Shown: positions 31,601 to 38,800 of the stretch, one piece after another
Layout: each line of letters begins with the position of its first letter
Position numbering within the stretch: position 1 is the stretch's first letter
Assembly: GCA_963576725.1 (NCBI GenBank)
Contig: OY755242.1
Coordinates: forward strand, 26,285,858 to 26,349,857
Origin: Azorinus chamasolen
Taxonomy: Eukaryota; Mollusca; Bivalvia; Cardiida; Solecurtidae
Length of the DNA stretch: 64,000 nucleotides
Direction: 5' to 3'
Made by a program: the position numbers and the translations under genes
The notes under the pieces: model-generated
Database searches by the model: none
The model's input: the letters and a program-made list of their open reading frames with translations, nothing else
What the model was told of the DNA's origin: nothing

Positions 31601-34297
31601 CGTACACGTTTTAATCCTTTACTCAATGAATATCTATGTAATGAATAATGGCATCATGAATATTAGCTAAAGTGTTTAACCCATTACCTCATAGGCTATT
31701 TTAGATACCTATTTGAATAAATCTACCGAAAAGGAGCATTAACTACAGAAAAGGAAATATTTTAGAATTTTGTAGTTTGAAACCATTGTAATAAACAGAA
31801 CATCTGCTCCATTAGGAGCAAATGCATTATTTATTACAATGGCTCCACAAAGTGACTTTTACAGAGTCGTCAAAAGTCGCCAATATCAGGGAATGGGTTA
31901 AATGGCAAATCAATACCAGAAATTTGGCCATGGCAGAAACTGTAGTATTAGAACTACACATGTATATTATTTCAAACAGAGCAGGTCCTCAAAGGATTTA
32001 ATCTGTTCAATATTAATTAATGTAAAAGAAAAATGTTGACTGCGTCATTTCTCAAATTAGATGTATCTACTGGTTATTGTCAAATACAGTAGAGCCTGTC
32101 TTAATTGGCCTTTAAAGAGGGGTATAATTATGGGTATGCAGAGCCCCTATAGGAGCTTTCTGTATTTATTTTGCCCTCCATTAAGCAACCACCTGGTTTT
32201 TAAGACTCATGTGTTCAATAAATGAATGACCGCTTAAGACAGGGTTCACTGTACATGACCATGACGTTAAGCAGTTTAGATCCTGATGGAGGCGAAGTAA
32301 GTAGTGTCCAGTAATAAAATATGTTTAAAATAAGTAAGTAGTGTCTTGCGTAACAAACAATGCAACGAGCATCACCATTTCGCTCAGACAGTGTTGAGTA
32401 CGTGTTTTTTAGCATAGTCTGTTCTCAAGCTGAAAATATAATGCCTGCCCATTCTCTGATTGCTGAACGTTTGACTTACTTCTTATTCGAGCAATGTCTT
32501 GAGACACAACTGATCTAGTGTCAAACAGTCTTGATCCTGATGTCACTCGGCGTCTCGTCTGGATCCAAGCTGTTTGCAATAGTCCGTCAAGACGTGTTAA
32601 CCCTTTCCCTGTTCTATGTTTACTCCAAATTTCAATACCTACTGAATATTCATGGACAAAATAGTTATATTAAAATATGGAAGGTGGAACATTGTAGCCA
32701 TTTTAGAAAGTAAAGAAACATATCTATCAAATCCTATTAGCAAACAGAGCAGACCCTGATCAGACGGCTCCTCTAGGAGCCGTCTGATCTGGGTCTACTC
32801 TGTTTGCAAATGCGTGAAAACACGTTTATATGAGGGAAAGGGTTAAGTAACACTAGGCATTCGTTTTGGAATACAACTATTCTGCCAATGTAAAGAATGT
32901 TACTGTTGTTATTACTGGGGTCCAATTCAAAGGTAACAATTCAGATGTCCCATTCTTATAGTTGTGACTACTCGGTCAGTGGAATAATTAGATTCGATAT
33001 GAGTCTGACCGGTAGTCGTAACTAAGGGTTTCAGATATGCTATTTTCAAGAATAGTTCCTGATTTCTCCACTATTATGGCCATTCTTTAGAATCGTTTAT
33101 AAGAGTGATTTTCCCTCACCAAGTCCCATGTTATGACCTTACTTTGAGAAACGATTCTGATGAGGGATAACAATACAGGGCTTGGATAAATGACGATTTG
33201 TGCATCTTTATCTCGGATTGGGTTTGGTACAGAAATGAAGAAAACTTGTTTATGTTTTAAACTTTAACTAGTCTCTCTTATCAATAGGCTTTCAAAGTTT
33301 GTACAAACGAAGGATGTCAACACCGCATGCATCTGATATGAGTCGAACCAGGATAAAATACAACATGTAGTGCCCCTCTAATGCGACCACCTAAAAGAGA
33401 TATACTTATGGGTTGTAGATGCATGTGGTAGCTTAATGCAGGCCAAACAGTAATGCAGAAAGCTCTTTTGTCCAGCATTGAGCAACCACCTGCTTATAAA
33501 GACAGATATGTTTATTCATTAAGTGGTCGCATTAGAGGGGTTCTACTGTAGTGCATAACCTTGTATATAATGAATATTCGTGTAAGAAATAATAACTTAG
33601 CGGAGTCCTTACAGTCGTATTACGCATAATGCCTTTTTAGCATTGCGTACAAACTGTAGAAACAGATCTAGATTATAGCCTTTGAAAACAGGACAGACCG
33701 GGGTCTGGGACCTGGGTCTTCTTAGATACGATAACGTAGCTCTATTCCTAAATAGACTGGACGCTAGTCATTATCAGTCTTACAGCTACGATATCGCATC
33801 TAGGGTCTTCTCTGCTTACAATTTACAAATGCATGAAAAGGTGTAACTTTCGTCTGCAAAAATGTGGTCTGCTTGACTTATCAGAGAATAGTTTGCTTCT
33901 GTCTCTTCAATATCGGCACTCTATGGTGTGATCACTCTTGACTCGAAAAGTCAATTCTAAAGAGCAGTTATCCAGTCTATGGTTTCTTAATGTTTACAAT
34001 TGGCCAAAAGCTTCATAGACACAGAGGACAGGGCAGAATTAACTTACCGAATAATCCGCCAAGGAACCCGATTAAGTAGCCGTCGGTTACCATTTTCTTG
34101 TCCGTTCCGAATCGGTTCACGTGTCGTACCAGCCATCGCATCCGGATCAGATCAAAGATGTAGCCCAGACCCAATAGCCCAAATGTGCAGGCATACAGGA
34201 TCCCGAAGAACCGACGCCCCAAGTAAAAATGGTGGGCGCCAAATAATCCGAAAGGGATGCCAAGTATATATGCCTCGGCTAGCCCCTTTTCACCCAT
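20848..34297 (-). CDS. Six-TM2-domain membrane protein with Asn/Tyr-rich tail (two exons)
   Basis: Joined coding sequence is 34297-34048 plus 22640-20848: 250 + 1793 nt, 680 residues and a TGA stop. I see six consecutive TM2 domains at about residues 7-58, 69-121, 132-181, 194-243, 261-308 and 326-371. Each has a helix, the turn motif FGAHHFYLG (AYHYYLG in units 3-4, AHHFYLE in 5, LHQFYLE in 6), a second helix and a D-hydrophobic-R end, giving about 12 membrane helices. A Cys cluster (about 390-420) follows the last helix and may be palmitoylated. Residues 384-680 form a polar low-complexity tail with a 9-residue repeat (ENYDQNSYP type). TM2 domains are membrane helical hairpins; the cellular role of such a multi-TM2 protein is not known to me. 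There is no N-terminal signal peptide. The start at 34297 has a good context (AACCATGG). Known TM2D proteins carry one TM2 unit, so this is a distinct architecture. Confidence 0.9.
20965..21261 (-). repeat. 27-bp coding minisatellite in the TM2 protein tail
   Basis: About eleven degenerate 9-codon units encode residues 544-642 (ENYDQNAYP-like, with inserted QYDQNAY or QYDHNTY half units). The tail is rich in N, Y, D, E and Q with almost no hydrophobic residues, a composition typical of disordered or prion-like segments. Length is probably polymorphic. Confidence 0.85.
22946..23156. repeat. Family C MITE
   Basis: CACAGTAGAACTTGTCTTAA-GTGACC to TTAGGACACTTTCTACTGTA, with the palindrome GCAGAAAGCTCCTACAGGAG ... 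at 23010-23097. Confidence 0.8.
23165..23960. repeat. 33-bp minisatellite
   Basis: About two dozen degenerate copies of CCATGTACATGTATTTGGAT followed by GGCTTAGAGCAAA (33 bp, some units longer). The left third is more diverged (AGGGTGTAAAGCAAACC). The 33-bp period keeps frames open on both strands, producing an 11-residue repeat ORF at 23478-23732 that I do not regard as a gene. Confidence 0.9.
24012..24213. repeat. Family C MITE
   Basis: AAAGTAAACCTCTCTAAATC-GG to CCGGTTTAGATGAGTTTTACTG, with CAGGTGGCTGCTGAATACAG mirrored by CTGCACTAAGCTGCCGCCTG. Confidence 0.8.
24370..24452. repeat. Family E core fragment
   Basis: GATCAGAGTGCCAAACATTC ... CCAGTTACTCGACATCTCAT-CTGGGTCCAAACTGTTG. Confidence 0.55.
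24545..24660. repeat. Family E core with internal triplication
   Basis: The core centre CCGAGTAACT(A/C)G is repeated three times in a row (24587-24626) between ACCAGAGGAGACCCC and GCATCTCCTCTGGATC, a small tandem expansion at the hairpin loop. Confidence 0.65.
24668..24866. repeat. Family C MITE, C2 subtype
   Basis: CTCTCTATAACGGCCACC to GGACGTTATAGAGAAGTTTTACTG, with CAGGTGGCTGCTTAAAGCAA-GGTGAAAG mirrored at 24780-24808. The extreme left end (CAGTAAAAC) is lost. Confidence 0.8.
24992..25181. repeat. Family E MITE
   Basis: CTCTTTCGCAGCCGAATTTT-GTCGTCTGC at the left and ACTGGCAGCGAAAGAGTTAA at the right. The copy is inverted relative to 16626. Only half of the core (CGACGTCTCATCTGGATCCA) is kept. 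Confidence 0.75.
25325..25400. repeat. Family E core fragment
   Basis: GTGTGGATCAAGATAAAACG ... CTTCTCATCAGGATCCAAAC-TGCTTGACAC. Confidence 0.55.
25620..26240. repeat. ~21-bp degenerate minisatellite
   Basis: Repeated phrases CCCATATCTCCCTACGGTTT, ACCCGTATCTCCATAGG and CCAAACGTCGTACCCATATC alternate, forming units of about 21 bp and composite units of about 80 bp. Short open frames over it reflect the period and are not genes. Confidence 0.85.
26225..26342. repeat. Family C MITE (C2), internally deleted
   Basis: TCTCTATAACGGCCACTC ... CAGGTGGCTGCTTAAAACAA ... CAGAACGCTCCTATAGG then directly TTATAGAGAGGTTTTACTG. Confidence 0.75.
26377..26515. repeat. ~68-bp direct duplication
   Basis: GGATAACCAAAGTATGGCAT-GACAAGAAC and GGATAACCACGGTATGGTAT-GACAAAAAC begin two diverged copies about 68 bp apart. 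Confidence 0.6.
26552..26761. repeat. Family C MITE
   Basis: TACAGTAAAATCCCGCCGAT-ATGACC to GGTCGCATTAGAGGGGTTCTACTG-TA, with the hairpin centred on GCTCCTACAGTAGC. Confidence 0.85.
26885..27545. repeat. Degenerate ~28-bp array derived from family E
   Basis: Roughly twenty copies of GTGTCAAACAGTCTGGATCA followed by CGAACAAA. The first unit still continues into an E core (AGCTTGGATCCTGATAAGAC). The unit equals the half-core phrase GTCAAACAGTTTGGATCC of family E, so the array probably grew from an inserted E copy. Confidence 0.8.
27691..27940. repeat. Family F hairpin MITE (TTAA type)
   Basis: TTAACCCTTCTCTTGCTGAA to AGCAAGCGAAGG. The core palindrome is CTTGTAAATAGTGCAGACAC ... CAGCTCCTGCAGGAGCTGTC ... 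CACTATTTACAG. Other copies at 30943, 42183 and, inverted, 52679. The right GGGTTAA has lost its terminal TTAA. Confidence 0.85.
27984..28202. repeat. Family E MITE
   Basis: TTAACCCTTGTCCCATTCAC; core GCAAACAGTTTGGATCCAGA ... AATCCAAACTGTTTTG; right end CAGCAGGCTAAAGGTT. Confidence 0.75.
28318..28399. repeat. Family D hairpin
   Basis: TTTCTCCATCGAACCCTATG ... ATTCTAAAGAGAGGTCACAA-CACATGGTTTGGTGGAGAAA. The loop is reduced. Confidence 0.7.
28441..28643. repeat. Family C MITE
   Basis: TACAGTAAACACACACTAGT to TTTTAGAGGAGTTTTACTGTA, with CAGGTGGCTGCTTAATGCAG mirrored by TGCATTAAGCTGCCATCTGT. Confidence 0.8.
28807..29056. repeat. Family B MITE
   Basis: TTAACCCTTTCCATGTTCAA to GGAAAGGGTTAA. The core is AAGCAAACAGCAGATTCTGA ... 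GTCTACTTTGTGTGCAAATG. Confidence 0.8.
29079..29319. repeat. Family G MITE
   Basis: TTTAACCCATTTGCTCCCAC to GGGAGCAAATGGGTTAA with core GACGCCGCATAATGCGGCGT. It is very close in sequence to 6866-7087, including the ACCAGGCACCCCTTAG segment. Confidence 0.9.
29346..29435. repeat. B/G-type core fragment
   Basis: GCTGCAAACAGAACAAATCC-TGATCAGACG ... GAAGTCTACACTGTTTATTA. Confidence 0.5.
29590..29853. repeat. Family E MITE with extra right sequence
   Basis: TTAACCCTTATCATATCACA; core GGCAAACAGTTTGGATCCAG ... GAGGATCCAAGCTGTTTGTC; an E right part AGCAGACGACATTTTGACAC ... GCGCTTAA. Confidence 0.65.
29903..29975. repeat. Family E core
   Basis: TGCAAATAGTCAGGATCCAG ... GCCGAATAATTCGGC ... AGGATCCAAACTGTTTGCTG, near-perfect palindrome. 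Confidence 0.7.
30090..30259. repeat. Family E MITE
   Basis: Core TTTGCAAACAGTTTGAATCC ... GCCGAGTAAATCGGC ... GGATCCAAACTGTTTGACAC; right end TCAGACGACACATGTATTTG-GCGGCAAAAGGGTTAA. Confidence 0.75.
30420..30475. repeat. Family D-like short hairpin
   Basis: TTCTCCGCCAATTCCTGTCT ... AGATGGGGTTTGGCGGAGAA. Confidence 0.5.
30560..30905. repeat. Family E fragments
   Basis: AGTCAAATAGTTTGGATCCT at 30574, CGAGTGTCAAATAGTTTGGA at 30830 and GATCTGGATCCAAGCTGTTT at 30880 mark at least two decayed E cores; GAGAAAACGTTGACCGAGTG between them is the E flank. Confidence 0.55.
30943..31189. repeat. Family F MITE
   Basis: TTAACCCTTCGCTTGCTGAA to AGCAAGCGAAGGGATAA with core CAGCTCCTGCAGGAGCTGTC. Confidence 0.9.
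31190..31610. other. No gene recognised
   Basis: Unique-looking sequence with no ORF or repeat structure. Confidence 0.4.
31611..32015. repeat. Family B MITE split by a nested family A copy
   Basis: Left half TTAATCCTTTACTCAATGAA ... GAATATTAGCTAAAGTG (to 31675) and right half CCAGAAATTTGGCCATGGCA-GAAACTGTAG ... CAAACAGAGCAGGTCC (from 31918). The uninterrupted homologue near 55060 reads TAGCTAAAGTTTAATATTGG. Confidence 0.75.
31676..31902. repeat. Family A MITE nested in B at a TTAA
   Basis: TTAACCCATTACCTCATAGG to GGGAATGGGTTAA. TTAA stands at both junctions whereas the empty B site at 55068 has one TTAA, supporting TTAA target duplication. Confidence 0.85.
32083..32257. repeat. Family C MITE
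   Basis: TACAGTAGAGCCTGTCTTAA to TTAAGACAGGGTTCACTG-TA. The terminal CTGTCTTAA pair is compensated on both ends. The left hairpin arm is partly deleted. Confidence 0.75.
32265..32582. repeat. Family E fragments
   Basis: GTTAAGCAGTTTAGATCCTG at 32274 and GTCAAACAGTCTTGATCCTG ... CTGGATCCAAGCTGTTTGCA at 32521-32580. A phrase AAGTAAGTAGTGTC is duplicated at 32294 and 32333. Confidence 0.5.
32597..32846. repeat. Family B2 MITE
   Basis: TTAACCCTTTCCCTGTTCTA to GGGAAAGGGTTAA. The core is a near-perfect palindrome, AGCAAACAGAGCAGACCCTG ... GGCTCCTCTAGGAGCC ... CTACTCTGTTTGCAAATGCG. Confidence 0.9.
32847..33365. repeat. Decayed hairpins, no gene
   Basis: TAGTTGTGACTACTCGGTCA (32958) pairs with TGACCGGTAGTCGTAACTA (33007). 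A D-like hairpin remnant with CATTCTTTAGAATCG lies at 33062-33200. The rest is unassigned. Confidence 0.45.
33366..33551. repeat. Family C MITE
   Basis: TAGTGCCCCTCTAATGCGAC to GGTCGCATTAGAGGGGTTCTACTGTA. One hairpin arm is shortened. Confidence 0.8.
33552..33850. repeat. Family B MITE with inserted small hairpin
   Basis: B-like flanks (GAATATTCGTGTAAGAAATA, TCTAGATTATAGCCTTTG, TTACAAATGCATGAAAAGG) surround AGATACGATAACGTAGCT mirrored by AGCTACGATATCGCATCT (33724-33803). Confidence 0.5.
33890..33990. repeat. Family D-like fragment
   Basis: TATGGTGTGATCACTCTTGA ... TCAATTCTAAAGAGCAGTTA is a diverged D hairpin, 60 bp downstream (gene sense: inside the intron) of the TM2 exon 1 donor. Confidence 0.45.
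34048..34297 (-). CDS. TM2 gene, coding exon 1
   Basis: ATG at 34297 (context AAAACCATGG) through the GGATTATTCG / GTAAGT donor at 34048/34047. It encodes residues 1-83 plus one base: TM2 unit 1 (AYILGIPFGLFGAHHFYLGR ... LGYIFDLIRMR) and the first helix of unit 2 (GYLIGFLGGLFG). The antisense 101-codon ORF is a shadow. No TATA box or CpG-rich promoter stands out upstream. Confidence 0.9.
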
Positions 34298-35020
34298 GGT
34301 TTTAGATGCGTGTATCTAGATCTGGGTATTAACCGCTGTTTCCAAAGCGAAAGTCCAGTTTGGAATCCAGATTGTTATGCTACATTAACGACCATTTTGA
34401 GCCAATTTCGTTTTGTTTTGAAATTAATCATCCACTGGAATTACATTGTCACTAAGTTTAAACAACAATAATAGACATGTGTGATTTAAACGGAAAGGTC
34501 TACTCGTTTTACACACCGATCACCAGCGCATGCATATTGCGCAACGTTCATACCATTCATTGTCACACCGATCCATGTCATTTTAACATTTAATCACTGT
34601 CCCATGTCGTGTATAGTCTACACACAGCTAGTAGGAAATCCATACAGTGGCATATTCAAATCTACCAACCATGAAGAATGTTGTGTGTTTAGTCTAAAAA
34701 TAGAATGGCAAACCCGATCACGTGACATAGGTAAAAAAACCCGATTCCACATACAGGTAATTCAGTCGAATATTTGGATAGGGCATTTTGAGCATAATAA
34801 CAAAGCATTTCGAATACTTAAAATAGTTTATAGTAAGTGCGTTATATGTAAAAATGAAACTAATATGTGATTATTTAAAAAAGTATAAAACAAATAAAAA
34901 AAGAATATTCAAAGGGAAACAACTCATACGTTTGAATTAGTTGGAAAAGAAAGGGTGATTTCCCTTATTCCAGGATATTGTCTAACATCAATGTGGGGGA
35001 TTCTCCTTGGTTCATCAACC
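34298..35020. other. Upstream region of the TM2 gene
   Basis: Repeat-poor by comparison with the rest of the window, as expected for a promoter-proximal region, but no regulatory motif can be supported by eye. The 88-codon ORF at 34604-34870 is not recognised. Confidence 0.4.
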
Positions 35021-35023
35021 TCT

Positions 35024-35232
35024 AGCTTCATGAATATTCATGCCACAAATAACGACTGTATGCTTATCAATTAGATTATTTTTATGATAATCCTTGCGCA
35101 CAATAAATGTGGCCAAGATAGAGGTTTTAGAAACACATTTATAGTTTATCATAAGCCAATAGAACGGATGACCAGACATCTCAGATTTCATCTGAGTCTT
35201 CACTGTTTGCAAAGAAGCTAAAAGGAGTATCT
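35024..35232. repeat. Family B MITE, decayed
   Basis: TCATGAATATTCATGCCACA-AATAACGAC ... ATCTGAGTCTTCACTGTTTG-CAAAG; the hairpin is reduced. Confidence 0.55.
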
Positions 35233-35239
35233 AGGAGAT

Positions 35240-35400
35240 TTACCATTTCCTTCATATAAACACATTTTCTCGCCTTTGCAAACAGGGTAGACCCAGATCA
35301 GACGGCTCCAGTACCGTCTGATCAGGGTCTGCTCTGTTTGCTATTGGCATGATATAGATCTGATTCTACTGGAACTTTTTGTCCAGCAAACTAATTCCTT
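35240..35400. repeat. Family B2 MITE, left half
   Basis: ACCATTTCCTTCATATAAAC ... GCAAACAGGGTAGACCCAGA ... CAGGGTCTGCTCTGTTTGCT. The right half is missing. Confidence 0.65.
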
Positions 35401-35404
35401 AAAA

Positions 35405-35575
35405 AGTTTATTCTTGGTCTAGATGCAGGTGGTAGCTTAATGCAGGACAAAAGTAATACAGAAAGCTCCTAGAGGAGCTTTCTGCATTACTTTTGTCCTG
35501 CATTAAGCAACCACCTGCTCATAAAGACACCTATGTTTATCCATTAAGTGGTCGCATTAGAGGGGTTCTACTGTA
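35405..35575. repeat. Family C MITE, left end missing
   Basis: GCAGGTGGTAGCTTAATGCA ... GCTCCTAGAGGAGC ... TGCATTAAGCAACCACCTGC then GTGGTCGCATTAGAGGGGTT-CTACTGTA. Confidence 0.8.
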
Positions 35576-35634
35576 ATTATTTCTTTCATGAATACTGAAC
35601 CGGGTAAGGATTAAAAGTTCAAAAGTTCAGTTTA

Positions 35635-35952
35635 ACCCTTTTCTTCATATAAATACATGTACACTTTCACGCATTTGCAAACAGAGTAGATCAACATCTG
35701 TTTGCTAATCGAATTAAATAGCTACATTAAATACAGTAAACCCTCTCTATAACGACCTCTAAATTACGTCAAATAGGTTGTGTTAAAGGCAGGTGGATGC
35801 TTAAAGCAATGTAAAAGTAAAACATCAGGAGCGTTCTGTTTTATTTTGACATTGCTTTAAGCATCCACCTGTCCACAATATCAACTAATTAACACAATTT
35901 AGTGGTCGTTATAGAGAGGTTTTACTGTATTTGATAACAGGGAAAGGGTTAA
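35635..35952. repeat. Family B2 MITE split by nested family C
   Basis: TTAACCCTTTTCTTCATATA ... GCAAACAGAGTAGATCAACA (to 35730) and TTGATAACAGGGAAAGGGTTAA (from 35930). A family C element lies between. Confidence 0.8.
35731..35930. repeat. Family C MITE (C2) nested in B2
   Basis: TACAGTAAACCCTCTCTATA-ACGACC to GGTCGTTATAGAGAGGTTTTACTGTA, with TA at both junctions. The hairpin is GCAGGTGGATGCTTAAAGCA ... TGCTTTAAGCATCCACCTG. Confidence 0.85.
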
Positions 35953-36320
35953 AGCAGTGAGACATTGTCAACCCAGAGTTCAGACCCGTCATGATATCCA
36001 GACATCTGCACTATTTTTGTTGTAATGTAACTAATTTCGTAAAAATAGTGACTCAGTCTATTTTCTGAAGTCGGGGAAAACGCAGGACAAAAATAATACA
36101 GAAATATTCTGAATGCCCTGATACATTTAGCAGTCATCTGTATACCGAACTTTTCACATTCATATATTACGCAAAACATACAATGTGTTTATAGCAAGTA
36201 CAAGAGGGCCAATGGCATAAATTTACAGAACAGTATATGACATCGAGAATACATTCAGTAACATATAAACATACAGCAGAACATATCTAAGACGACCACT
36301 TAAAACGCTTATTTGTTGTT
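35953..36320. other. No gene recognised
   Basis: Unassigned AT-rich sequence; ACAGCAGAACATATCTAAGA-CGACC at 36273 may be a family C left end just before the 51-bp array. Confidence 0.4.
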
Positions 36321-36324
36321 TCTA

Positions 36325-37345
36325 GGTCCAGTATCAAAGTCTCGTTTCTAGGACAAATCTAATAGTAACCTTCTATGTCCAGTATCATAGTCGTATCTCC
36401 AGGACAAAACTAATATAACGCTTCTATGTCCAGTATCATAGTCGTATCTCCAAGACAAAACTAATATAACGCTTCTATGTCCAATATCATAGTCGTATCT
36501 CCAGGACAAAACTAATATAACGCTTCTATGTCCAGTATCATAGTCGTATCTCCAAGACAAAACTAATATAACGCTTCTATGTCCAATATCATAGTCGTAT
36601 CTCCAGGACAAAACTAATATAACGCTTCTATGTCCAGTATCATAGTCGTATCTCCAGGACAAAACTAATATTACGCTTCTATGTCCAGTATCATAGTCGT
36701 ATCTCCAAGACAAAACTAATATTACGCTTCTATGTCCAGTATCATAGTCGTATCTCCAGGACAAAACTAATATAACGCTTCTATGTCCAGTATCATAGTC
36801 GTATCTCCAGGACAAAACTAATATAACGCTTCTATGTCCAATATCATAGTCGTATCTCCAGGACAAAACTAATATAACGCTTCTATGTCCAGTATCATAG
36901 TCGTATCTCCAGGACAAAACTAATATTACGCTTCTATGTCCAGTATCATAGTCGTATCTCCAAGACAAAACTAATATTACGCTTCTATGTCCAGTATCAT
37001 AGTCGTATCTCCAGGACAAAACTAATATAACGCTTCTATGTCCAGTATCATAGTCGTATCTCCAGGACAAAACTAATATTACGCTTCTATGTCCAGTATC
37101 ATAGTCGTATCTCCAGGACAAAACTAATATAACGCTTCTATGTCCAGTATCACAGTCGTATCTCCAGGACAAAACTAATATTACGCTTCTATGTCCAGTA
37201 TCATAGTCGTATCTCCAGGACAAAACTAATATTTCGCTTCTAGGTCGAGTATCATAGTCTCAACGGTAGGACAAAACTAATATCACGCGTCTGTGTCCAG
37301 TATCATAGTCTCAGTTCTAGGATAAAACTAAAATCTCGCTAAACT
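36325..37345. repeat. 51-bp minisatellite, about 19 copies
   Basis: The unit is CTTCTATGTCCAGTATCATA followed by GTCGTATCTCCAGGACAAAA and CTAATATAACG. Units differ at three positions (CCAGTAT/CCAATAT, CCAGG/CCAAG, ATAACG/ATTACG), and the order of variants shows multi-unit block duplications. Because 51 is divisible by three, the minus strand reads as a 17-residue repeat (SWRYDYDTGHRSVILVL); I judge that to be a period artefact, not a gene. Confidence 0.95.
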
Positions 37346-37364
37346 TTGCTGATAAATTACGTAC

Positions 37365-37650
37365 TATATAAAACCTCTTTAAGGCGACCACCGAAAAGAG
37401 GCATAGCCTGACTTAGCTATGTGACTGCTTCATGCATGGCATAACGCATGCAGAAAGCTCCTACATGAGTTTTCTACATTACTTTCACATTGCATTAAGA
37501 AACTGTTTTTACTGCACCAAATTAGGTCCATTAAATTGTCGCTTTAGTCGGTTCAACTATAGTTACAGTAGACGTTCTTCAATGCGACCACTTTGTGAAC
37601 AATCATGTTGCTTTAACAGCAAATGGTGGCTTGATGCGGGGAGCTTAATG
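37365..37650. repeat. Family C fragments
   Basis: AAAACCTCTTTAAGGCGACC ... GCAGAAAGCTCCTACATGAG at 37371-37500, and a second left end TACAGTAGACGTTCTTCAAT-GCGACC at 37564. Confidence 0.6.
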
Positions 37651-37652
37651 CA

Positions 37653-37881
37653 TTAACCATTTCCCTGACCGAAACACATTTTCCTCGCATTTGCAAACAT
37701 AGTAGACCTAAATTAGACGATTCCTATAGGAACCGTTTGATCAGAGTCTACTCTATTTTCTAATGCAATAATATATAGTGTCTGCCGTGGTAAAATAATA
37801 TCTTGTGCATAATATATACATTTAGCCAAATATTCTTCATACACTCATAATTTTTAACTGAACTATTATAAGGTAAAGGGT
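37653..37881. repeat. Family B2 MITE
   Basis: TTAACCATTTCCCTGACCGA ... GCAAACATAGTAGACCTAAA ... TTCCTATAGGAACCG ... AAGGTAAAGGGTT. Confidence 0.75.
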
Positions 37882-37883
37882 TC

Positions 37884-38111
37884 TTTAGCCCTTTCTCTCC
37901 TATTGACACATTTTGATGACTTTGCAAAAGTCACCTGTTGAAACTATTGTGATAAACAGAGCATTTGCTCCTATAGGAGCAAATGCTCTATTAATCACAA
38001 TGGGTTCAAACTATTCTAATAAAAAATTCCTTTTCTCTAGTTAATGCTCCTTTTCGGTAGATTTATTCAAAGTGGTTGGGTCTAAGAATAGCCTATGAGG
38101 TAATGGGTTAA
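37884..38111. repeat. Family A MITE
   Basis: TTTAGCCCTTTCTCTCCTAT to GAGGTAATGGGTTAA, with intact palindrome GAGCATTTGCTCCTATAGGA. It abuts the preceding B2 copy. Confidence 0.8.
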
Positions 38112-38384
38112 GACTCAGAATCAATCTGTATTTACTTGTATTTAGTGATAGCCTTAGAAAGATTTTTTGCAGTATAGAGTTTATTCTCACGATAATTAGG
38201 ACACATCTTGTCACCGTTCACACAAGTCTAAATGTTGCACCTACTACAAAGAACAGCATGTGTCTGAATTGTCAACTAAAGCATATTAACAGCTACTGAC
38301 AAGGTAATTTCCAGGCTGTTACGCCAGACACTAGACACCTACTATGAAAGGCGTTTTGCCCTATTCCACCGGTCAGTTACCTTC
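38112..38384. other. No gene recognised
   Basis: Unassigned sequence without ORF or repeat structure. Confidence 0.4.
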
Positions 38385-38800
38385 AACCCTTTCGGCGCCA
38401 AATGAATTTCGTCTCCTCAGGTTTTCGTTAACTTCAGGTTTCGGAGTGGAATTTCCTTTAACCCTTTCCCTGTTCTTTATTTAGGTCAAAGTTCAATACC
38501 TACTGAATATTCATTTACAAAATAGTTACAAAGGAATAGGGAATGTGGAACGTTGTAGACATTTTAGAAATATTAATTTCTTTTCAAAAACACACACAGT
38601 CAGGATCCTGACGGGACACAGAGTTACTCGGCGTCTCATTTTGATTTAAACCTGTTTGTAAATGTTACCAGGATACGCTTTTTGTCGACGAAAGAGAAAA
38701 CATGATAGTTCACTGTCATCTGCAATTGTGCTCGGTTGCTTCTAACAATAAGTTTGTTCTATTCTCATCAGGGTCCAAGCTATTTGACACTAGGTAAGAA
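38385..38800. repeat. Composite of B2 and E fragments
   Basis: An E end (AACCCTTTCGGCGCCAAATG) at 38390, a B2 end (TTAACCCTTTCCCTGTTCTT) at 38459 with AATGTGGAACGTTGTAGACA, and E core pieces (GGATCCTGACGGGACACAGA ... TCATTTTGATTTAAACCTGT) at 38602. Confidence 0.55.

Larger units (their letters stand above)
22641..34047 (-). other. Intron 1 of the TM2 gene
   Basis: Donor GTAAGT at 34047 and acceptor CAG at 22641-22643 on the minus strand, phase 1, about 11.4 kb. It contains the repeats listed between these positions and no additional exon that I can recognise. The position is just before the AHHFYLG turn of TM2 unit 2. Confidence 0.9.

Noticed and set aside
34000..34305. 101-codon plus-strand ORF
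   Set aside because: Antisense shadow of TM2 coding exon 1.
36348..37223. 291-codon minus-strand ORF
   Set aside because: It is a pure 17-residue repeat produced by a 51-bp minisatellite whose period is a multiple of three; no flanking coding signal.
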